A stretch of DNA of 12,795 bases, from NCBI GenBank assembly GCA_964370855.1, contig CAYJMF010000121.1:1-12795 (forward strand). The letters run 5' to 3'. Made by a program: the position numbers and the translations under genes. Below, piece by piece: positions 1 through 5,451 of this stretch (position 1 is its first letter; each line of letters opens with the position of its first letter). Source of the DNA: JAKLKS01 sp964370855. Its GTDB lineage: Bacteria > Planctomycetota > JAJSAM01 > JAKLKS01. Under the pieces are notes generated by a model. That model was not told the DNA's origin. It worked only from the letters and a program-made list of their open reading frames with translations, and made no database searches.

Positions 1-57
1 TGATGGTTCGCCCCCGCCCCCGCCGCCAATCTGGGTCGGGTTCAGTATGGCGGTCAG
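1..57 (-). repeat. Dispersed palindromic repeat, family 1, copy 1
   Basis: Read on the minus strand, this runs from 57 to 1 and begins CTGACCGCCATACTG. It matches 8844-8900 with about four mismatches over 57 nt, and a third copy lies at 8921-8969. The core contains an imperfect hairpin: CCGCCATACTG pairs with CAGATTGGCGG (two mismatches) around a 9-nt loop. A G-rich tail (GGCGGGG, CGGGGG) follows, then ACCAT. The TGA stop of the radical SAM gene is part of the repeat. The element reaches the first base of the window, so its far end is not seen. It resembles a REP element; that assignment is inference. Confidence 0.85.
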
Positions 58-1448
58 CGGGACGCCAGCAGCCACGCGGGCCCCCGGGTCCCGCGCTGCC
101 GCAGGCGGGTGAGCATCGTCTCGTCGTAGTTGTGGCCGAGGCCCGGGATGATCCACCCGGGATGGCGCCGGGCGTGATCCAGGAGCCGCTCCTCCAGGGT
201 CCCCGCGACCTCCGGCGCCACGTAGTGGTGGGGATCGAGGAGGTCCGGGGGATCCGGGTCCCCGTCGAAGAGTTCCCGGGCGAGCTCCGTCCCCGGGTAG
301 ACGCGGACCCCGCACATGGCGAGGATCGCGTCCGGTGCCATGGCCTCCGCCCTCTCCAGCGTCTCCGCCACCGTCGCCTCCGTCTCGCCGGGGGTGCCGA
401 AGATGAGATGGTGGCACTGCGGCAGTCCCGCCTTCCGGCAGACCCTCGCGGCGTCCGCGGCCTCCTCCGCGGTGAACCCCTTCCGCAGCCGCTCGAGCAT
501 GGCCGGGGCCAGGGCATCGGTTCCGAATTCCACTCCCTCGCACCCCGAGCGCAGCAGCTCCTCGGCGAGCTCCGCGGGGACGTTCCGCGGACTCAGGTAG
601 CAGCCGTAGCGGACGGGGAGGCGCAGATCCCCGATGGCCCGGGCCACCTCCCGCGCGTGGGAAGCGGGGGCGTTGAAGACACCGTCCACGATGAAGAACC
701 GGCCGATGCCGAACCGTTCGTGGACCTCCCGGATCTCCGAGGCGACGGTCTCCGGGGAGCGCTGGCGTATGCGCGTGCCCTCCACCCCGGGGTAGACGCA
801 GTAGGTGCACTCCCGGGGACAGCCCCGCTTCGACTGCATCCCGACGACCCCCTCGCGTTCCCGGTAGGCGGCGAGATCGAGGACCCCCCAGTCGGGGCCC
901 GGAAGGCCGCGGAGGTCGAGGTAGCCGGAGGCCGGCGTCGACGTCCGCCCGCGTACGACGACGCCGGGCAGGTCCGGCGGCTCCCGTCCCGCGGCGAGGG
1001 CCTCGACCAGGGCGGGGAAGACCCCTTCGCCCTCGCCCTTCACCGCGACGTCGAGGTCGAGGCGATGGAGCAGCGCCTCCGGGGCGATGGAGACCGCAGG
1101 TCCCCCGAGGACGACGGGGACCCCCGCCTCCCTGATGCGGCGGGAGACGGCGACCGCCTCGGGGAGGAAGCTCCGCGAGGCGGGCCAGGACGTGTCGTCG
1201 AGGTTGCGGATGCTCAGGCCGACGACCCCGGGCCGGAAGCCGGAGAGGGCGGCATCGATGGCGGCATCGGGGTCCGCTTCGAGGAGGAGATCGAGGACGC
1301 GGACCTCGGTCCCGGAGGGCCGCAGCGCTCCGGCGAGGAAGGCCAGCCCGATGGGGGGGACGGCCTCGGGAAGCCCCCGGCGGTTGGCGGAGACCAGGAG
1401 GACGCGCGCGGGTCCGGCACGGCGCGACGGCGCGGCGGCGTGCTCCAT
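54..1448 (-). CDS. B12-binding-type radical SAM protein
   Basis: Encodes 464 residues. An N-terminal Rossmann-like region (about 14-165) has the layout of the cobalamin-binding domain of class B radical SAM enzymes, with VLLVSANRRGLPEAVPPIGL early, GLSIRN at 78-83 and VVLGGPAVS at 112-120. It lacks the DxHxxG histidine ligand, as is usual in this class. The radical SAM core follows, with cluster cysteines C210, C214 and C217 (CPRECTYC) and a GTPGET segment near 351-356. These enzymes bind a 4Fe-4S cluster, cleave S-adenosylmethionine and often methylate unactivated carbons or modify lipids, hopanoids or natural products. The substrate cannot be told here. An upstream ATG at 1481 has GGAGG touching it with no spacer. 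The ATG at 1448 has GGGAGG eight bases upstream, so I chose 1448. The stop codon lies in a dispersed repeat. No biosynthetic partner is adjacent. Confidence 0.88.
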   Translation of the reverse strand: MEHAAAPSRRAGPARVLLVSANRRGLPEAVPPIGLAFLAGALRPSGTEVRVLDLLLEADPDAAIDAALSGFRPGVVGLSIRNLDDTSWPASRSFLPEAVAVSRRIREAGVPVVLGGPAVSIAPEALLHRLDLDVAVKGEGEGVFPALVEALAAGREPPDLPGVVVRGRTSTPASGYLDLRGLPGPDWGVLDLAAYREREGVVGMQSKRGCPRECTYCVYPGVEGTRIRQRSPETVASEIREVHERFGIGRFFIVDGVFNAPASHAREVARAIGDLRLPVRYGCYLSPRNVPAELAEELLRSGCEGVEFGTDALAPAMLERLRKGFTAEEAADAARVCRKAGLPQCHHLIFGTPGETEATVAETLERAEAMAPDAILAMCGVRVYPGTELARELFDGDPDPPDLLDPHHYVAPEVAGTLEERLLDHARRHPGWIIPGLGHNYDETMLTRLRQRGTRGPAWLLASR

Positions 1449-1526
1449 GGGTCGTGTCCTCCCGGCTCCCGACGGACCCATCCTCCATCATGGGGTGCCC
1501 GAGGGCAAGGGGCCCCCTCCGGGTCC

Positions 1527-1566
1527 GGCTCCTCGTGGGATCGTGTGGGCTCTCGCCCGGGCGTTG
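1527..1566 (+). repeat. Outer inverted repeat, left arm
   Basis: This 40-nt arm reads GGCTCCTCGTGGGATCGTGT onward. It matches the reverse complement of 1842-1879 at about 34 positions, allowing a 2-nt indel. The longest shared block is GGATCGTGTGGG. On the minus strand it is a leader element about 80 nt upstream of the radical SAM start; the partner sits upstream of the PilZ gene in the same relative orientation. Confidence 0.7.
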
Positions 1567-1596
1567 CGCATCTTCCGGAGCCGCGGGGAGATTCCC

Positions 1597-1628
1597 GGGA
1601 TCGGGACTCTGGATCATGGGGGACGGCG
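1597..1628 (-). repeat. Dispersed repeat, family 2, copy 1 (partial)
   Basis: 32 nt beginning GGGATCGGGACTCTGGATCA. It matches the reverse complement of 1674-1705 at 29 of 32 positions, forming a potential long stem with a 45-nt loop. It corresponds to the last part of the 54-nt family 2 unit (1652-1705 and 12641-12694) and decays beyond 1628. Confidence 0.75.
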
Positions 1629-1651
1629 TTCATCGTTCGTGCCTTGAAGTC

Positions 1652-1705
1652 ACCGGAACTCCGCCGGGGTGCCCGCCGTCCCCCGGGATCCAGGGTCCCG
1701 ATCCC
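1652..1705 (+). repeat. Dispersed repeat, family 2, copy 2
   Basis: 54 nt beginning ACCGGAACTCCGCC. It matches 12641-12694 at 50 of 54 positions, nearly 11 kb away. Inside the unit, GGGATC and GATCCC (nine bases apart) form a small dyad. With copy 1 in opposite orientation it makes an inverted pair, like the BIME arrangement of REP elements. No transposase is visible. Confidence 0.85.
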
Positions 1706-1791
1706 CTACCCCCCCTTCTGGATCCTCAGGGCCGTTCGATCCCGCTGCCTCCCTCCTCTCCACGCTCCCGACGGGGGGCAGGGGGTGCGCA

Positions 1792-1801
1792 NNNNNNNNN
1801 N
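1792..1801. other. Assembly gap (10 N)
   Basis: Ten undetermined bases, a length often used as a scaffolding placeholder, so the true distance is unknown. The right flank opens with a run of C followed by GCGGGGGGG, a homopolymer hairpin that short reads resolve badly. No gene is interrupted, but the arrangement of repeats around it depends on this join. Confidence 0.95.
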
Positions 1802-1841
1802 CCCCCCCCCCGCGGGGGGGCCCGGCGCCCCGCCCGCCGCC

Positions 1842-1879
1842 CAACGCCGGAGAGAACCCACACGATCCAGCGAGGAGCC
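1842..1879 (-). repeat. Outer inverted repeat, right arm
   Basis: Reverse-complement partner of 1527-1566. It ends in GCGAGGAGCC, and its purine-rich GAGGAG lies eight bases upstream of a GTG at 1886 that is in frame with the PilZ gene. Part of this arm could therefore act as a ribosome binding site if the longer PilZ start is used. Confidence 0.65.
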
Positions 1880-1931
1880 CCCCCCGTGACCGTACCTCGC
1901 CCTCTCCCTCCCCCCCGCCCCCTCCCTGCGG

Positions 1932-1937
1932 TACACT
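1932..1937 (+). promoter_or_regulatory. Possible -10 element for the PilZ-gpmI operon
   Basis: TACACT stands out in GC-rich surroundings, 29 nt before the TTG start of the PilZ gene. I see no -35 hexamer at the expected spacing. Similar TANNNT elements without a clear -35 precede pgi, ktrA and the acetyltransferase gene. Weak, position-based call. Confidence 0.35.
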
Positions 1938-1966
1938 CTCCCGGGGGTAGAGACCGGAGCGCATCT

Positions 1967-2365
1967 TTGGGCATCGACGATTCCGACCGCAGGGACTTCA
2001 CCCGGATCCGGACCTCCGTCCAGGTCCGGTACAAGTTCCTGTCGAGCGCCGTGAGGGACCCGGAGTTCGAGACCGTCTTCGAGGGGTCCACCATCAACCT
2101 CTCCCTCGGGGGCCTCCTCCTCGTGGGGGGCATCGCGAAGATCGAGTGGGTCAAGGACCTCCTCCTCGGCCACATCCAGATCGGCGTGAACCTCGCCCTC
2201 CCCACCTCGGCGACCCCCGTGAAGGCGCTGACCCGCCTCTCCTGGATCGAGGCGAGGGACCCCGACGCCATGGCCTTCCGCATGGGGCTCCGCATCGTGG
2301 ACCTCCCCGCCGAGAGCCGCTCCCATCTGAGCGAGTTCCTCACCCGCGAGGCCCGGATCCCGTAG
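1967..2365 (+). CDS. PilZ-domain protein
   Basis: Encodes 132 residues, a single-domain PilZ protein of ordinary size. The two cyclic-di-GMP-binding signatures are present: RxxxR at residues 9-13 (RDFTR) and NxSxxG at 44-49 (NLSLGG), followed by the beta-barrel strands and a C-terminal helix (SRSHLSEFL). Such proteins bind c-di-GMP and relay it to motility, type IV pili or polysaccharide export; the partner is not evident. I chose TTG at 1967, with GGAG seven bases upstream. It lies just past the possible -10 element and before the first conserved residue. A GTG at 1886 (GAGGAG eight bases upstream) would add 27 low-complexity Pro/Arg residues and is the main alternative. gpmI follows after 35 nt, so the two probably share a transcript. 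Confidence 0.85.
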   Translation: MGIDDSDRRDFTRIRTSVQVRYKFLSSAVRDPEFETVFEGSTINLSLGGLLLVGGIAKIEWVKDLLLGHIQIGVNLALPTSATPVKALTRLSWIEARDPDAMAFRMGLRIVDLPAESRSHLSEFLTREARIP

Positions 2366-2389
2366 AGTGGCCGCTCCCCCGGCGACCGC

Positions 2390-2398
2390 GAGGTGATC
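2390..2398 (+). promoter_or_regulatory. Ribosome binding site deciding the gpmI start
   Basis: GAGGTGATC is an extended match to the 16S rRNA 3' end. It sits just before GTG at 2401 and picks that codon over longer upstream frames that would overlap the PilZ gene. Confidence 0.8.
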
Positions 2399-2400
2399 CC

Positions 2401-3939
2401 GTGAAAGGCCCCTTCCTCTTCTGCATCCTCGACGGCTGGGGCATCGGGGACCGCGGCCCCGGCGACGCCCGGGCGCTGGCCTCCACCCCCTTCCTCGACG
2501 GCCTCGAGCGGGAGTGGCCCACGGCGCGGCTCGCCGCCTCGGGCCTCGACGTCGGCCTCCCCGCCGGCGTCATGGGCAACAGCGAGGTCGGCCACCTCAA
2601 CCTCGGCGCGGGGCGCATCATCCCCCAGGACCTCGTCCGCATCGACGCCGCCTCGGAGGCGGGGGAGTTCGCCGCGAACCCCGTGTTCGCGGACCTCGCC
2701 CGCCGCGCGCAGGAGGGGGGGGGCCGCCTCCACCTCCTCGGCCTCGTGAGCGACGGGCGGGTCCACTCCTCGGACCGCCACCTCGCGGCGCTGCTGCGAG
2801 CTGCGGCGACGCTCGGCCTCCGGGGGGACCGCACCGTCGTCCACGCCTTCACCGACGGGCGGGACACCTCGCCCACGGGGGGGACCGGCTACGTCGGGTC
2901 CCTCGTGGCCGCCTGCCGGGAGGCCGGGGCCGGCGTCGTCGGGACGGTGTCGGGCCGCTACTACGCGATGGACCGGGACCGGCGGTGGGAGCGGACGGAG
3001 AAGGCATGGCGCGCCATCGTGCTCGGCGTGGGACCGCGCGTGGAGGACCCCGTGGAGGCGGTCCGCGCCTCCCACGCCGCCGGCGTCACCGACGAGTTCG
3101 TGGTCCCCGTCGTCGTCGCGCGGGCCGGCGCCGCCCCCCTCGCCATGGGCCCCCGGGACGTCGTCTTCCACGCCAACTTCCGCCCCGACCGCGCCCGCCA
3201 GCTCTGCGCAGCCCTGGCCGACCCCGCCTTCGCCTCCTTCGACCGCGGCGCCGCGCCCCTCCCCGCGGCCCTCGCCACCATGACCCTCTACGACGCCACT
3301 TTCCCCTTCCCCGTGGCCTTCCCGCCGCTCTTCATCCGCGGGACCATCGGCGAGGCCTGGTCCGGGGCGGGCCTCCGCCAGCTCCGCATCGCCGAGACGG
3401 AGAAGTACGCCCACGTCACCTACTTCTTCAACGGGAGGGACGAGAAGCCCCTCCCCGGCGAGGACCGGGAGCTCGTCCCCTCGCCGAAGGTGGCGACCTA
3501 CGATCTCCAGCCCGCCATGAGCGCCCCCGCTGTCACCGAACGCCTGCTGTCGGCCCTGGCGAAGGGGGTGTACGGGGCCGTCGTCCTCAACTACGCCAAC
3601 CCCGACATGGTGGGCCACTCGGGGAACCTCGCCGCCACGGTGGAGGCCCTCGGCGTGGTGGACCGCTGCCTCGCCCGGGTCGTCCCGGCGGTGCTCGGCG
3701 CGGGAGGTGCGGCCGTGGTCACCGCGGACCACGGCAACTGCGAGGAGATGCTGGACCCCGAGGGGAACGTCTTCACGGCCCACTCCATGAACCCGGTGCC
3801 CGCCATCTTCGCCGGGGAGCCCTTCGCCGGCCGCCGCGTCGGGACCGGGATCGCCCGCCTCGCCGACGTCGCCCCCACGGTGCTCCGCGCCATGGGGATC
3901 CCCGTCCCCGGGGCGATGACGGGGGAGCCGCTGGCGTGA
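2401..3939 (+). CDS. gpmI: 2,3-bisphosphoglycerate-independent phosphoglycerate mutase
   Basis: Interconverts 3- and 2-phosphoglycerate in glycolysis and gluconeogenesis in the cytoplasm, using two divalent metals (usually Mn) and a phosphoserine intermediate. At 512 residues it matches the usual length of about 510. Visible family motifs, in order: DGWG at 11-14 (metal ligand D11); GNSEVGHLNLGAGRI at 59-73 with catalytic S61; SDGRVHS at 117-123 with H122; TDGRDTSP at 151-158; NFRPDRARQL at 259-268; ANPDMVGHSG at 399-408 (D402, H406); TADHGN at 441-446 (D443, H444); and TAHSMNPVP at 459-467 (H461). All catalytic residues are therefore kept. The GTG start is supported by the strong ribosome site and by DGWG sitting ten residues in, as in known family members. 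It lies downstream of the PilZ gene, and a perfect inverted repeat begins 10 nt after its stop. Confidence 0.97.
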   Translation: MKGPFLFCILDGWGIGDRGPGDARALASTPFLDGLEREWPTARLAASGLDVGLPAGVMGNSEVGHLNLGAGRIIPQDLVRIDAASEAGEFAANPVFADLARRAQEGGGRLHLLGLVSDGRVHSSDRHLAALLRAAATLGLRGDRTVVHAFTDGRDTSPTGGTGYVGSLVAACREAGAGVVGTVSGRYYAMDRDRRWERTEKAWRAIVLGVGPRVEDPVEAVRASHAAGVTDEFVVPVVVARAGAAPLAMGPRDVVFHANFRPDRARQLCAALADPAFASFDRGAAPLPAALATMTLYDATFPFPVAFPPLFIRGTIGEAWSGAGLRQLRIAETEKYAHVTYFFNGRDEKPLPGEDRELVPSPKVATYDLQPAMSAPAVTERLLSALAKGVYGAVVLNYANPDMVGHSGNLAATVEALGVVDRCLARVVPAVLGAGGAAVVTADHGNCEEMLDPEGNVFTAHSMNPVPAIFAGEPFAGRRVGTGIARLADVAPTVLRAMGIPVPGAMTGEPLA

Positions 3940-3949
3940 GGCGAAAGGC

Positions 3950-4050
3950 GGGGACGTTCCCAACTAACCAACTAACTCGGGGGAGACCGGGATCCGATCC
4001 CGGGCAGGGGTCCGCCCCCCCGAGTTAGTTGGTTAGTTGGGAACGTCCCC
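3950..4050. repeat. Perfect 34-bp inverted repeat with nested palindrome
   Basis: The arms 3950-3983 and 4017-4050 are exact reverse complements over 34 bp, running inward from GGGGACGTTCCC through AACTAACCAACTAACT to CGGGGG. The 33-nt centre holds a second dyad, CCGGGATC-C-GATCCCGG (3987-4003). The arms contain a doubled CAACTAAC motif and are far richer in A+T than the neighbours. It fills the gap between gpmI and pgi. It could be a very stable bidirectional transcription stop, or a palindromic mobile element of the REP/MITE kind. No T-run follows either arm and no flanking target duplication is evident. Confidence 0.93.
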
Positions 4051-4062
4051 CCGCACCTCCGC

Positions 4063-4068
4063 TATCCT
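4063..4068 (+). promoter_or_regulatory. Possible -10 element for pgi (leaderless transcript)
   Basis: TATCCT lies nine bases before the pgi ATG, and the stretch between (CTCTGCCCTCC) has no Shine-Dalgarno purines. That spacing would put the transcript start at or next to the ATG. No good -35 is seen at 17 nt; the inverted repeat ends 12 nt upstream. Confidence 0.4.
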
Positions 4069-4077
4069 CTGCCCTCC

Positions 4078-5451
4078 ATGACTCCGCTCTACTCCCTCAG
4101 GACGGCGGGCGCCTCGGCGGAACTCGTGGGCGGCTCCCACGGGCTCGACGCCCGGGATCTGGAGTCCGCGGGCCCCCTCGCCGAGCGCGCCGAGCGGTTC
4201 CTCCTCGAGGCCCGGGACGGGGGCCGCGCCGGGTTCCTCGACCTGCCCCTCCAGGGGGGGGCCCTGGAGGACTGCATCGCGGCGGCGGGGGAGATGCGCG
4301 GGCGCACCGAGACCCTGGTCGTGGTCGGGATGGGGGGGTCGGCCCTCGGGGCCCGCACCCTGCTGACCGCCCTCGGCTCCCCCCTGCCCCCGGGCCTCGC
4401 CGGGGCGCGCCGCGGGGAGGGTCCGCGGGTCCTCGTCGTGGACGACCCCGACCCCGCCGCGTTCCTGCCCCTCCTCGAGGCCCTGCCCGCGGCCACGACC
4501 ACGTGGAACTTCGTCTCGAAGTCGGGGAAGACGCTGGAGCCCCTGGCCCTCTACTCCCTGGTCCGCGCCCGGCTCCAGGTGGAGCTCGGCGCCGCCTGGC
4601 GCGAACGGGTGATTCTCACCACGGACCCCGTCGAGGGGCCCCTGCGCGAGGAGGCGAAGCGGGAGAGGCTGAAGTCCCTGCCCGTCCCCCCGGAGGCCGG
4701 CGGCCGCTTCAGCGTCCTCTCCGCCGTGGGGCTCCTTCCCGCGGCGGCGGCGGGCATCGACGTGCGCCTGCTCGTGAAGGGCGCCGCCGAGGCCGCCGCG
4801 GGGTTCCAGAGCGCCGATCCCTCCCGCAACGAGGCCCTGCGCCTCGCCCTCTGGCTCTGCCTCCTCGGGACGACCCGGGGGAAGCGCCACCACGTGCTCG
4901 TGCCCTACGCCGCGGGCCTCGGTCCCTTCGCGGGCTGGTGGCAGCAGCTCTGGGCGGAGAGCCTCGGCAAGAACGGCACCGGGTTCGACGCGACGGCGGC
5001 CCCGGGGCCCGCGTGCCAGCACTCCCTCCTCCAGCTCTGGATGGAGGGGCCGCGGGACAAGGTCTTCATCGTCGTGGACGTGGAGGATCCCGGGACCGAC
5101 CGCGTCCTCGATCCCCCGGGCCCCCCGGGCGCCCCCTGGCTGTCCCGCCGGACCCTCGGCGACGTCCACCGCTCCCTCGCCGACGGCACCGCCGCGGCCC
5201 TCGTCCGCGCGGGGCGGCCGGTCCTGCGCATGGCGCTCCCGGCGCTCCGGCCCGACGTGCTCGGGGCCCAGCTCCAGCTCTGGATGACGGCGACGGCCCT
5301 GGCCGGTCCCCTCGTCGGCGTGGATCCCTTCGGGCAGCCCGGCGTCGAGGACGGGAAGAGGAACGCCGCGTCGCTCCTCGGGCGCGAGGAGGACGCGGCC
5401 CGGCGCGACGGGGTCAGGGACCTCCTCGACCGGCTCCGAACCCGTCGATGA
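4078..5451 (+). CDS. pgi: Glucose-6-phosphate isomerase
   Basis: Interconverts glucose 6-phosphate and fructose 6-phosphate in the cytoplasm. Its 457 residues fit the shorter bacterial form of about 450. Sugar-isomerase motifs in order: VVVGMGGSALGAR (81-93), the first phosphate-binding loop; SKSGKTLEPLAL (147-158), the second; GGRFSVLSAVGL (208-219); QQLWAESLGKNGTG (289-302) with catalytic E294; QHSLLQLWMEGPRDK (314-328) with the histidine; and GQPGVEDGKRNA (419-430) with the active-site lysine. The segment before QHS reads GPAC, where related proteins usually have an aspartate (TDQHS), a possible local divergence. The ATG at 4078 is the only reasonable start, although it has no Shine-Dalgarno. 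Its TGA overlaps the ATG of the potassium channel gene (ATGA), implying translational coupling. Confidence 0.96.
   Translation: MTPLYSLRTAGASAELVGGSHGLDARDLESAGPLAERAERFLLEARDGGRAGFLDLPLQGGALEDCIAAAGEMRGRTETLVVVGMGGSALGARTLLTALGSPLPPGLAGARRGEGPRVLVVDDPDPAAFLPLLEALPAATTTWNFVSKSGKTLEPLALYSLVRARLQVELGAAWRERVILTTDPVEGPLREEAKRERLKSLPVPPEAGGRFSVLSAVGLLPAAAAGIDVRLLVKGAAEAAAGFQSADPSRNEALRLALWLCLLGTTRGKRHHVLVPYAAGLGPFAGWWQQLWAESLGKNGTGFDATAAPGPACQHSLLQLWMEGPRDKVFIVVDVEDPGTDRVLDPPGPPGAPWLSRRTLGDVHRSLADGTAAALVRAGRPVLRMALPALRPDVLGAQLQLWMTATALAGPLVGVDPFGQPGVEDGKRNAASLLGREEDAARRDGVRDLLDRLRTRR

Larger units (their letters stand above)
1449..1966. other. Gene-free divergent region with nested inverted repeats and a scaffold gap
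   Basis: About 518 nt separates the divergent radical SAM and PilZ genes. It holds an outer inverted pair (1527-1566 with 1842-1879), an inner inverted pair (1597-1628 with 1674-1705), ten N, and a C-run/G-run tract just after the N. I see no convincing open frame with its own ribosome site, and no RNA gene. The open frames crossing it are the by-product of high GC. Promoters for both flanking genes should lie here. Confidence 0.7.

Noticed and set aside
1726..3963. Long minus-strand open frame (745 codons) opposite gpmI and the PilZ gene
   Set aside because: Product is low-complexity Gly/Arg/Glu/Val, crosses the N gap, and lies opposite well-recognised genes. It reflects stop-poor, GC-rich DNA.
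4029..5447. Extended N-terminus of the potassium channel reaching back across pgi
   Set aside because: The frame is open but the translated extension is Arg/Gly/Pro-rich junk. The channel begins naturally at the ATG overlapping the pgi stop.
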